Assembly: GCA_036401755.1 (NCBI GenBank)
Contig: DASWUD010000057.1
Location: 1-12,833 of the forward strand
Reading direction: 5' to 3'
Origin: DASWUD01 sp036401755
Lineage (GTDB): Bacteria > Pseudomonadota > Gammaproteobacteria > Thiohalomonadales > Thiohalomonadaceae
DNA: 12,833 bases
Below, one piece after another: positions 6,365-12,833 of this stretch; the first letter of the stretch is position 1; every line of letters begins with the position of its first letter. The notes under the pieces are model-generated. The model worked only from the letters and a program-made list of their open reading frames with translations. It was not told where the DNA came from and did no database searches. Made by a program: the position numbers and the translations under genes.

Positions 6365-6389
6365 GCATGGCTGCAGACAACAGCCATGC
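6365..6389. terminator. 9-bp hairpin between convergent HD-GYP and rfbC genes
   Basis: GCATGGCTG (6365-6373) and CAGCCATGC (6381-6389) form a perfect 9-bp stem with a 7-nt loop, 12 nt beyond the rfbC stop on the minus strand. No T-run follows on either strand. It is the best candidate for ending the rfb transcript, and may act for both genes. Confidence 0.45.
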
Positions 6390-6400
6390 CAGAGTCAAAA

Positions 6401-6937
6401 TTAGACAGCGTTCTTGAAACGCGCTCCCGCGGCATCCTTGGCGGAGAGCAACGGGGCGTCTCTAATGGGCCACTCGATGGCCAGGTCGGGATCGTTCCAA
6501 AGAATGCAGCGCTCATGTTCGGGCGCATAATATTCGGTGGTCTTATAGAGAAAGTCGGCGCTCTCCGACAGCACCACGAAACCGTGCGCCAGCCCGGCGG
6601 GGATCCAGAGCTGGCGTTTATTTTCAGCGGAGAGGATGACACCGGCCCACTGACCGAAGGTGGGCGATCCCTTGCGGATATCCACCGCCACGTCGAACAC
6701 CTCACCCGCGGTCACGCGCACCAGCTTGCCCTGCGCCTTTTCGACCTGATAGTGCAGGCCGCGCAGCACCCCTTGTGCCGAACGCGAATGGTTGTCCTGC
6801 ACGAAGTGGGGGGCAACACCGGTAGCCTCGCGGAACTTGCGTTCGTTATAGCTTTCGAAAAAAAATCCGCGACTGTCGCCGAATACCTGAGGTTCGAGAA
6901 TCATTACGTCGGCAATGGCGGTAGCGATGGCTTTCAT
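6401..6937 (-). CDS. rfbC: dTDP-4-dehydrorhamnose 3,5-epimerase
   Basis: Third step of dTDP-L-rhamnose synthesis: epimerises dTDP-4-keto-6-deoxyglucose at C3 and C5. The product is 178 aa, the usual RmlC length, one cupin-like domain. Typical motifs are DSRGFFFESYN (21-31), the N-terminal QDNHSRS, VLRGLHYQ with the catalytic H62, GEVFDVAVDIRKGSPTFGQW, PAGLAHGFVVLS, and the partner aspartate in LSAKD (D168). Its ATG follows the rfbA stop by 2 nt (TAATCATG), so it is the last gene of rfbBDAC and probably coupled to rfbA. Recognition is firm. Confidence 0.97.
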   Translation of the reverse strand: MKAIATAIADVMILEPQVFGDSRGFFFESYNERKFREATGVAPHFVQDNHSRSAQGVLRGLHYQVEKAQGKLVRVTAGEVFDVAVDIRKGSPTFGQWAGVILSAENKRQLWIPAGLAHGFVVLSESADFLYKTTEYYAPEHERCILWNDPDLAIEWPIRDAPLLSAKDAAGARFKNAV

Positions 6938-6939
6938 GA

Positions 6940-7824
6940 TTAGAAAATCCGCTCCTTGAGCATGTGCAGCAGATACTGGCCATACTCATTTTTCTTCAGC
7001 GGTTCGGCCAGACGGCAGACCTGCTCAGCATCGATATAACCATGGCGGTAGGCAATCTCCTCGGGGCAGGCGACCTTCAGCCCCTGACGTTTTTCGATGG
7101 TCTCGATAAACGAGGAGGCTTCGAGCAGCGATTCATGGGTGCCGGTATCGAGCCATGCCATACCACGCCCCATGTTCTCCACAGCAAGCTGCCCCATCTT
7201 CAGGTAGTGATTGTTGACCGTGGTGATCTCCAACTCACCACGGGCTGAAGGCTTGATCGATTTGGCGATATCGACCACCTGGTCATCGTAGAAGTAGAGA
7301 CCGGTCACCGCATAGTTTGACTTGGGCTGCTGCGGCTTCTCCTCCAGGCTGATCGCCTTGCCCTCGGCATCAAACTCGACCACGCCGTACCGCTCCGGAT
7401 CATGCACATGGTAGGCAAACACCGTCGCCCCTTCATTCTTGGCCGCCGCACTTCTCAGCTGCTTGGCAAAGTCGTGGCCATAGAAGATGTTGTCGCCCAA
7501 CACCAGCGCGGAGGGGTTGTTGTCGACAAATTGTTCGCCGATGATGAAGGCCTGCGCCAGCCCGTCGGGTGACGCCTGCACCGCGTATTGAATATTGATG
7601 CCCCATTGATTGCCGTTCCCCAGTAGCTGCTCGAAACGGGGCGTATCCTGCGGCGTGGAGATGAGCAAAATATCGCGGATCCCCGCCAGCATCAGCGTGG
7701 TAAGGGGGTAGTAGACCATCGGTTTGTCGTAGACGGGCAGCAGCTGCTTCGACACCGCCTGAGTAATCGGATAAAGGCGGGTGCCGGAACCGCCGGCGAG
7801 AATGATGCCCTTGCGTTGGGTCAT
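6940..7824 (-). CDS. rfbA: Glucose-1-phosphate thymidylyltransferase
   Basis: First step of the dTDP-L-rhamnose pathway: joins dTTP and glucose-1-phosphate, releasing pyrophosphate. The product is 294 aa, matching RmlA (about 290). The nucleotide-binding loop GGSGTRLYP is at 11-19, with K26 in SKQLLPVYDKP, the metal aspartate in LGDNIFYG (D111), EEKP (161-164) and WLDTGTH. The ATG at 7824 overlaps the rfbD stop (ATGA, 4 nt), and protein homology begins exactly there; a longer frame to 7869 inside rfbD is rejected. GGGAG lies about 11 nt upstream, so expression probably relies on coupling. Confidence 0.97.
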   Translation of the reverse strand: MTQRKGIILAGGSGTRLYPITQAVSKQLLPVYDKPMVYYPLTTLMLAGIRDILLISTPQDTPRFEQLLGNGNQWGINIQYAVQASPDGLAQAFIIGEQFVDNNPSALVLGDNIFYGHDFAKQLRSAAAKNEGATVFAYHVHDPERYGVVEFDAEGKAISLEEKPQQPKSNYAVTGLYFYDDQVVDIAKSIKPSARGELEITTVNNHYLKMGQLAVENMGRGMAWLDTGTHESLLEASSFIETIEKRQGLKVACPEEIAYRHGYIDAEQVCRLAEPLKKNEYGQYLLHMLKERIF

Positions 7825-8711
7825 GACAGAGGGGTCTCCCTGATGATGCGTGGCAGCGCGCTCTCCCAAGTGGGGAGTGCAATGCCGAAGGTTGTACGTA
7901 ATTTATCGGTGGCCAGACATGAATTGGCCGGGCGCTTTGCTGCTGTAGGGTATTCAGCAGTAGTGATGGCACGAATGTTTTCCGGGGTCAGCTTGAGGGC
8001 GATGCCCGCCGCCTGCGCTTCACCTACGATGGCTCTGGCAAAGCCGTACCAACTGGTTTCACCGGAAGGTGCCAGGTGGTAAATCCCTTCACTCCCCTTG
8101 CCATTGCGCAGCAGCATCAGGCACTGCGCCGTCACATCGGCGATCAGCTCGGCTGGCGTGGGGGCGCCGATCTGATCGGCGACCACACTCAGCTGCTCGC
8201 GCTCGCGGGCCAGACGCAGAATCGTGCGCAGGAAATTGCCTCCGCGCGCGGCGTAAACCCAACTGACGCGAAATACCAAATGGCGGCAACCGCTGGCTTC
8301 GATGGCACGCAGGCCATCGAGCTTGCTTTGGCCGTAGATACCCAGCGGCCCCGTCGCATCCTCTTCCAGATAGGCTGTAGCTTTGCTGCCATCGAACACA
8401 TAATCGGTGGAATGGTCGACGAGCAGCGCACGACTGCGCTTGGCCTCTTCGGCCAGCATGGCCGGCACGGCAGCATTGATCAGGAACGCCTGTTCTTGCT
8501 CACTCTCGGCCTTGTCGACCGCGGTATAGGCTGTGGCATTGATGATGATGGCAGGGCGGCGCGAGCGCACCAGCTCACGCAGTGCAGTCAGGTCGGCCAC
8601 ATCGCACTCACGCCGTGTCACCGTATGGAGATGGCCCACCGGGGCCAGCGCGCGCGACAGCTCCCAGCCCACCTGACCATTGCCGCCCAGCAACAGGATC
8701 TCAGGCACCAT
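7821..8711 (-). CDS. rfbD: dTDP-4-dehydrorhamnose reductase
   Basis: Last step of dTDP-L-rhamnose synthesis: reduces the 4-keto group with NAD(P)H. The product is 296 aa, as expected for RmlD. The Rossmann motif GGNGQVG is at 9-15, followed by NATAYTAVDKAE (58-69), the STDYVFDG segment (101-108) and the YxxxK dyad Y126/K130 in GIYGQSK. The start overlaps the rfbB stop by 11 nt; the ATG at 8711 is followed directly by a GTG that could also serve. There is no clear SD, so translation is probably coupled to rfbB. The gene order B-D-A-C matches many enterobacterial rhamnose clusters. Confidence 0.96.
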   Translation of the reverse strand: MVPEILLLGGNGQVGWELSRALAPVGHLHTVTRRECDVADLTALRELVRSRRPAIIINATAYTAVDKAESEQEQAFLINAAVPAMLAEEAKRSRALLVDHSTDYVFDGSKATAYLEEDATGPLGIYGQSKLDGLRAIEASGCRHLVFRVSWVYAARGGNFLRTILRLAREREQLSVVADQIGAPTPAELIADVTAQCLMLLRNGKGSEGIYHLAPSGETSWYGFARAIVGEAQAAGIALKLTPENIRAITTAEYPTAAKRPANSCLATDKLRTTFGIALPTWESALPRIIRETPLS

Positions 8712-9765
8712 AGTGGCGGCTCACCCACTCACGATAGGCGCCACTGGTGACACCTTGTACCCACTCGCCATTGTCGAGATACCACTGCACGGTCTTGCGC
8801 AGCCCACTCTCGAAGGTCTCCTGCGGTCGCCAGCCCAGTTCCCGTTCGATCTTGCCGGCATCGATGGCGTAACGCTGATCGTGGCCTGGGCGATCCTTCA
8901 CATAGGTGATGAGGTTGGTATGGGGCTTGTGTGCCGAGCCGGGCACCATCTCGTCGAGCAGCGCGCAGATGGCATGTACCACCTGCAGGTTGGTGCGCTC
9001 GTTGTGCCCGCCAATGTTGTAGGTCTCCCCCAGCCGCCCCTTCTCCAGCACCAGGCGCAGCGCACGCGCGTGATCGTCCACATAAAGCCAGTCGCGCACG
9101 TTGTCACCCTTGCCGTAGATCGGCAACGGTTTGCCGGCCAAGGCGTTGAGGATCATCAACGGGATCAGCTTCTCGGGGAAATGGTAGGGTCCGTAGTTGT
9201 TGGAACAGTTGGTGGTGACCACCGGAAAGCCGTAGGTGTGAAACCAGGCACGCACCAGGAAGTCGGAACTGGCCTTGCTGGCCGAATAGGGGGAGTTGGG
9301 GGCGTAGGCGGTCTCTTCGGTGAAATAGCCGCTGTCGCCCAATGTTCCATAGACCTCATCGGTGGAGATGTGATGGAAGCGGAAGGCCGCCTTGCGTGGC
9401 TCGGGCAGGCTATTCCAGTAGCTGCGCGCCGCCTCGAGCAGGGTGTAGGTGCCGACGATATTGGTCTGCACAAAAGCCGCCGGGCCATCGATGGAGCGAT
9501 CCACGTGCGACTCGGCCGCGAGGTGCATGATGGCATCGGGCTGGTGCTCCTGGAAGACGCGCGCCACCTCCTGTGCGTTGCAGATATCGATCTGCTCAAA
9601 AATGTGGCGCGGATTGTCCAACAACCCAGGCAATGAGGCGAGATTTCCGGCATAGGTCAACTTGTCGACATTGATGACCGTGACATCGGTTTCTGTGATG
9701 AACTGCCGCACGACCGCCGAGCCAATGAAGCCGGCACCGCCGGTGACGATTATTTTTCTTCCCAT
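8701..9765 (-). CDS. rfbB: dTDP-glucose 4,6-dehydratase
   Basis: Second pathway step: NAD-dependent conversion of dTDP-glucose to dTDP-4-keto-6-deoxyglucose. The product is 354 aa, typical of RmlB, an extended short-chain dehydrogenase/reductase. Motifs are GGAGFIG (9-15) for NAD, HLAAESHVDRSI (81-92), the catalytic STDEVYG (T135, D136, E137), YSASK (Y160, K164), and NCSNNYGPYHFPEKLIP (186-202). It is the first gene of the rfbBDAC operon. The SD before the ATG is modest (AGGA 10 nt upstream, CAGG nearer). A 219-nt gap separates it from kpsS, so it may have its own promoter. Confidence 0.97.
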   Translation of the reverse strand: MGRKIIVTGGAGFIGSAVVRQFITETDVTVINVDKLTYAGNLASLPGLLDNPRHIFEQIDICNAQEVARVFQEHQPDAIMHLAAESHVDRSIDGPAAFVQTNIVGTYTLLEAARSYWNSLPEPRKAAFRFHHISTDEVYGTLGDSGYFTEETAYAPNSPYSASKASSDFLVRAWFHTYGFPVVTTNCSNNYGPYHFPEKLIPLMILNALAGKPLPIYGKGDNVRDWLYVDDHARALRLVLEKGRLGETYNIGGHNERTNLQVVHAICALLDEMVPGSAHKPHTNLITYVKDRPGHDQRYAIDAGKIERELGWRPQETFESGLRKTVQWYLDNGEWVQGVTSGAYREWVSRHYGA

Positions 9766-9877
9766 TACCTGGAATCCTGCTGTTGCTTTGGCGCTATGGA
9801 TTAAAGAGGGTACTGCAGCACTGTGAGGTCTATCTTGAGACTGCTAATCGAGACAAGAGTGCTTTCACCACACCGAT

Positions 9878-9907
9878 AGAATACTTCGAAAATCCCTTAA
9901 AAAACAA
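9878..9907 (-). promoter_or_regulatory. Candidate rfb operon promoter
   Basis: Minus-strand TTGTTT (9907-9902), 18-nt spacer, TATTCT (9883-9878), in the AT-richer gap upstream of rfbB. Predicted start is near 9871, giving a leader of about 105 nt. Both hexamers are imperfect, and read-through from kpsS is an alternative. No RfaH ops element is seen in the leader. Confidence 0.35.
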
Positions 9908-9922
9908 TTATTGCACGGCAAT
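9899..9922 (-). terminator. Weak candidate terminator after kpsS
   Basis: On the minus strand ATTGC (9922-9918) and GCAAT (9914-9910) form a 5-bp stem with a 3-nt loop, followed after 5 nt by six T (9904-9899). The stem is short and AT-rich, so termination would be partial. It overlaps the candidate rfb promoter. Confidence 0.25.
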
Positions 9923-9984
9923 TAATCGAGCATCGTGCCGGTATCGGGTAAAAGGCAGGGCTCCAATTGCTCCAGATCATTTTC

Positions 9985-11373
9985 TCATTTGCGACGCGCC
10001 GCCGACCGGGAGGGGGCGGTTCGCTCACCCTCCTTCGTCTGTACCGCACCACTGTGGCCCGGCTCTGGTGCAGGCGATTCGTTCAATCTATCTCCTGCAA
10101 ACTCCTGCATCTTCGTCGTATGTGCGCCAGCTCCATCACGCTCGGTGGCTGCCGCTCGTGACGGTTTAGGCCAGGCCAGTCCGGCGTGTGACCCCTCCAA
10201 CTTGAGTCGCTTGTAGAAGCTGCCGTTGAGTTGGGTTCTGGCCACCAGATGTTGGAGAAACCGGTAAAACAGGCTCGGATCGGGTATGGCTTCGGGAGCC
10301 TCCTGCCAGAACCTATCGAGTCCCCCCTGATAGGTGAGCCCCGGAAAATCATAGAGTGCCTTGCCACAAACCTTGGTCGGCGCATCATGAAGAAGTGCGG
10401 AAAGCCCCACAGTGCTATTGATGACCACCACGCCACGAGTGTGGTCGAGCAAGGTCGGCAGATGCTGGTCGTGGATGTACCACACACGCCCCTCAATACC
10501 TGCGCCACGTGCCAGGGTTCTGATCAGCGTCGAATAGTCACTGTAGCCCCTGTCCATGGGGTGATGCTTGAAGACCAACAGCGTGTCTGATGGGGCATGT
10601 TGTGCAAACGAGTGGATCGTTGCTTCGATAAAGTGCTCTACCCCACTCATCTCCGTATGGACTGTGATCTGCGAATCGTTATGCACCTGCAACGGAACCA
10701 GAAAATAGTGCTGGTCCCACTCCGACAACAACCGCTTCGGGACGCTTCGTTCGGTGAAGCGATACCACAGCTTGCGCCAGACAGAACGTATCCACGGCAG
10801 TCCCTCCCACAGCGTCAGAGGGCGATGGTGGCGATAGTGACGGAACAACGGTTTGCCAAGTGCGCCCAAGGCAAAATAGCAGAAGGAGTACCAGACCATG
10901 TACCAGTAGGTATTCCCCACCACGCGTTTTACCAGTTTGGCGGGAGGCTCCCCCTGATAGTGCTCGGGATTGCGCGGCAGCCGCGAATAGCCGTTGACGC
11001 CAAACGGCTCCAGGGTGATGTAGTCGGGCCGCACATAGCCCTCTTCGAAAACACCAATCTCAATGCCATAACGCAAGGCAATGGCATGTGCCGCCTGATG
11101 GATCGGCCGACAATCACCAAACAACAGAACGACATCAACGCCCAGGTCACCTATCAATGTCTCGAACCAGGCGGGCCACTCCTCCATTGTCCCCCGGTAA
11201 TTAAACGCACCGCTGGGATAGAAGAGCCAGTCCCCGGCATTGAAATTCACCTTATAGACTTCGCCGCCCGCCTGACGCAAATCCTTGGCCAGCCTCCGGA
11301 AAAACGGCCCGACAGGCCCCTGTAGCAACAGGATCCGCTTGTCGTTAAATTGTTCCAGTCCAAGGTTCAACAT
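9985..11373 (-). CDS. kpsS: KpsS-type capsule beta-Kdo transferase
   Basis: In characterised systems KpsS adds the first beta-Kdo to lyso-phosphatidylglycerol on the inner face of the cytoplasmic membrane, starting the linker for ABC-transporter-dependent capsules. The product is 462 aa; E. coli KpsS is about 390. Recognisable blocks are LLLQGPVGPFFRRLA (15-29), FEEGYVRPDYITLEPFGVNG (109-128), FKHHPMDRG (268-276), INSTVGLSALLHDAPTKV (318-335) and GLTYQGGLDRFW (345-356). Residues from about 407 form a hydrophilic, low-complexity basic/acidic tail not expected in the family. AAGGA lies 9 nt before the ATG. It follows the DUF2279 gene by 17 nt and is the last gene of the kps block. Confidence 0.93.
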   Translation of the reverse strand: MLNLGLEQFNDKRILLLQGPVGPFFRRLAKDLRQAGGEVYKVNFNAGDWLFYPSGAFNYRGTMEEWPAWFETLIGDLGVDVVLLFGDCRPIHQAAHAIALRYGIEIGVFEEGYVRPDYITLEPFGVNGYSRLPRNPEHYQGEPPAKLVKRVVGNTYWYMVWYSFCYFALGALGKPLFRHYRHHRPLTLWEGLPWIRSVWRKLWYRFTERSVPKRLLSEWDQHYFLVPLQVHNDSQITVHTEMSGVEHFIEATIHSFAQHAPSDTLLVFKHHPMDRGYSDYSTLIRTLARGAGIEGRVWYIHDQHLPTLLDHTRGVVVINSTVGLSALLHDAPTKVCGKALYDFPGLTYQGGLDRFWQEAPEAIPDPSLFYRFLQHLVARTQLNGSFYKRLKLEGSHAGLAWPKPSRAAATERDGAGAHTTKMQEFAGDRLNESPAPEPGHSGAVQTKEGERTAPSRSAARRK

Positions 11374-11390
11374 TGCACGCTATCCTTACG

Positions 11391-12350
11391 TCACAGGTCA
11401 CTGTTGACGCGCGCTGCGGTGTTGGGAATTTCAATATGGTCGAAGAACATGCGGCCAGCGCCCTTCAGCATGGACTCCTGCTCCTCTCTGTGACCAAACA
11501 GTAGTTCGGACAGATTCAATCCCACTCCGACAAAGGCATGGCGAGTACGTGTCAGCCCTTCGTCGCGCTCTGCCTCCGAAAAGCCGCGGGCATAGTAACC
11601 CGCCTGAAATTCCAGATAGCGCAACGGCGAATCGCGAAACGCATCGAAGCCCCCCAGCTTCAATGCCAATAGATATTTTTGCCCGGCATAGTCCGAAATG
11701 GGGCGAAAGCCTTTGTAACCCGATGGCTCATACTCCATGCGGTAGTCGATCAAATCACGCAGTTTAGGATGAACGGTACGGGCATAGCCCAGGCTGCCGC
11801 CGAGAAAATCCATAATGAGATCCTCATAGGAGAAGCCATGGTCAACGGAGTAACCGTCGAACATTTCGACATAGAGCATGACGGCCTGCGAGGTGAGCAG
11901 TGCACTGAGCCCTGCCCGCTCAGGTGTGCGCCCCTCGCGAATTAAACGATCCGCGATCAGATTGGTAACGAAGTAGCTGCTAAAGGCGTGACCCAGCTTG
12001 TCGGTTCCCCCCGAGCCGGTGCCCATCCCAAACCAACCCTCGGGATTGCCGCGAAACGCAGTGCTGCTCCCCCAGGCCCAGCTATACAGACCCAGTGCGG
12101 TCACTCCGACGAAGGCGCCCCCCGACTCCCAGCCGCTCGCCTTGAGATCCTCGCCCCAGCTGGACAGGTGATACTCTTCTTGCGCAATACTCCGGGGTGC
12201 TTCAGCCACAACAGACGGAGGCGCTTCGTTCCCGACGATCGGAGACTCAGCCTCAGGCGGCAGCGTTACCTCTTCGGCATGGGAATAACCACTGGCCGCG
12301 GCAAGACCCACAAGAACGACAAGTCTGCGAAGAGACTCTGAAATCCTCAT
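11391..12350 (-). CDS. DUF2279-like (YfiM-like) exported protein in the kps operon
   Basis: The product is 319 aa. A signal peptide is likely (basic RRL, hydrophobic VVLVGLAAASGYSHA, cleavage probably after A25). There is no lipobox cysteine, so it is not an evident lipoprotein, unlike YfiM. A Pro/Glu/Ala-rich linker (27-58) leads to the DUF2279-like core, with a glycine-rich segment then TDKLGHAFSSYFVTN (116-130), MLYVEMFDGYSVDHGFSYEDLIMDFLGG (158-185, split here only as description) and a C-terminal beta-rich part with alternating aromatic strands (YLEFQAGYYARGF, HAFVGVGLNLSELLFG). It may be periplasmic or outer-membrane associated. It sits 15 nt after kpsC and 17 nt before kpsS, so it is probably co-expressed. 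Biochemical function is unknown; a role in capsule export or anchoring is inference from position. Confidence 0.8.
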   Translation of the reverse strand: MRISESLRRLVVLVGLAAASGYSHAEEVTLPPEAESPIVGNEAPPSVVAEAPRSIAQEEYHLSSWGEDLKASGWESGGAFVGVTALGLYSWAWGSSTAFRGNPEGWFGMGTGSGGTDKLGHAFSSYFVTNLIADRLIREGRTPERAGLSALLTSQAVMLYVEMFDGYSVDHGFSYEDLIMDFLGGSLGYARTVHPKLRDLIDYRMEYEPSGYKGFRPISDYAGQKYLLALKLGGFDAFRDSPLRYLEFQAGYYARGFSEAERDEGLTRTRHAFVGVGLNLSELLFGHREEQESMLKGAGRMFFDHIEIPNTAARVNSDL

Positions 12351-12365
12351 CCACTAAGACCCTTA

Positions 12366-12833
12366 TTATTTATACAGCTGAGCCGTGAGCAGCACGGCCA
12401 GCTTGCGCAACTGGCGTCGTGCCCACCCCGACCGCAACTTCTCCAAATCCCCGCGCATCTCATAGAGACGTCGCGTCTCTACTATGCGCCGCGCTACTGC
12501 TTCACAGGTGGTATAACCATTGAGCGCCCAGTCCCAATAGATGGGATAACGCAACAAGGTACCTGCCACCAGCTCATCCAGAGTGAGGCGCCGTTGCCGG
12601 CGGCGCAATGCCTCACCGTCACGGCTCACATCCTCGGTTAATCCCCAGCCTGCATAGAATGGCTGACCATAGGTTACCACCCGCTTACCACGCAGCAGCG
12701 CATCATACCCCGTCAGCGAGCTCATTGTGTGCACCATGTCACACGCCTCTATGCAGCTCACCACGGAGAGCTGGGTCTCGATATGATCGGCAAACTCACG
12801 CGCCCGAGCCAAGGCCAGCCGCCCGGTTCGATT
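12366..12833 (-). CDS. kpsC: KpsC-type capsule beta-Kdo transferase, C-terminal end (partial)
   Basis: The frame is open to the right edge (156 codons including the stop), so only the C-terminus is seen; an internal TTG at 12812 is not a real start. KpsC has two beta-Kdo transferase modules that extend the poly-Kdo linker begun by KpsS. The hallmark segment is present: HTMSSLTGYDALLRGKRV, then TYGQPFYAGWGLTED, followed by the RRRQRRLTLDELVAGTLLRYP segment in separate pieces. This matches the end of the C-terminal GT-B module. It is the first visible gene of a block with the DUF2279 gene and kpsS; its start and the rest of the capsule locus lie beyond the window. Confidence 0.92.
   Translation of the reverse strand, partial: NRTGRLALARAREFADHIETQLSVVSCIEACDMVHTMSSLTGYDALLRGKRVVTYGQPFYAGWGLTEDVSRDGEALRRRQRRLTLDELVAGTLLRYPIYWDWALNGYTTCEAVARRIVETRRLYEMRGDLEKLRSGWARRQLRKLAVLLTAQLYK

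Noticed and set aside
6917..6928. GGCGGTAGCGAT resembling the RfaH ops element of polysaccharide operons
   Set aside because: It is on the plus strand inside rfbC, antisense to the polysaccharide genes, and lacks the conserved T of the ops core.
6386..6943. 185-codon plus-strand frame opposite rfbC
   Set aside because: Antisense shadow of a firmly recognised rfbC.
10597..11325. 242-codon plus-strand frame opposite kpsS
   Set aside because: Antisense shadow of KpsS; no signal for initiation and no family pattern.
12366..12812. Complete 148-aa gene starting at TTG 12812
   Set aside because: The frame stays open to the edge and the sequence is the C-terminus of KpsC, so it is a truncated larger gene.

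Overview
The window looks like chromosomal DNA from a GC-rich gammaproteobacterium (Gram-negative, with an outer-membrane-anchored capsule). The grounds are the family content: a YcbB-type L,D-transpeptidase, a short HPF, a SPOR-domain envelope protein, a GAF/HD-GYP protein, dTDP-rhamnose genes and KpsC/KpsS capsule-linker enzymes. I cannot name a genus. No rRNA, tRNA, CRISPR array, insertion sequence or prophage gene is visible. Both edges cut genes: the left edge cuts a minus-strand gene after 22 codons and the right edge cuts kpsC.

Region 1 (1-2530, minus strand) reads hpf, terminator, promoter, thioredoxin-like gene, L,D-transpeptidase, small hydrophobic protein (partial). The thioredoxin stop and the transpeptidase start overlap as GTGA, and a C8 run lies between the two possible transpeptidase starts. 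The thioredoxin promoter has a perfect TATAAT box and sits against the U-tract of the hpf terminator.

Region 2 (2530-6400) is a set of single-gene units. A plus-strand Xre/MbcA/ParS-type antitoxin-like gene has a good sigma70 promoter but no toxin beside it. It converges on a SPOR-domain membrane protein (minus). A 480-bp gene-free stretch follows, with two candidate promoters, one covered by a dyad that looks like an operator. These drive a GAF plus HD-GYP cyclic-di-GMP phosphodiesterase (plus) that has an insertion of about 110 residues in its catalytic domain.

Region 3 (6401-12833, minus strand) is a surface-polysaccharide locus. The upstream block is kpsC (partial), a DUF2279-like exported protein and kpsS, with gaps of 15 and 17 nt. 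The downstream block is rfbB-rfbD-rfbA-rfbC, tightly packed with overlaps. KpsS and KpsC build the poly-beta-Kdo linker on lyso-phosphatidylglycerol for ABC-transporter-dependent capsules, and the Rfb enzymes make dTDP-L-rhamnose. Together they suggest a rhamnose-containing group 2/3-like capsule, with the rest of the locus (kpsDEMT, glycosyltransferases) probably beyond the right edge. A 219-bp AT-richer gap separates the two blocks.

Most of the window is ordinary chromosomal content. The parts most worth a second look are the DUF2279 gene inside the Kdo-transferase operon, the operator-like dyad over the HD-GYP promoter, the HD-GYP insertion, the orphan antitoxin-like regulator, and the C8 tract at the transpeptidase start.
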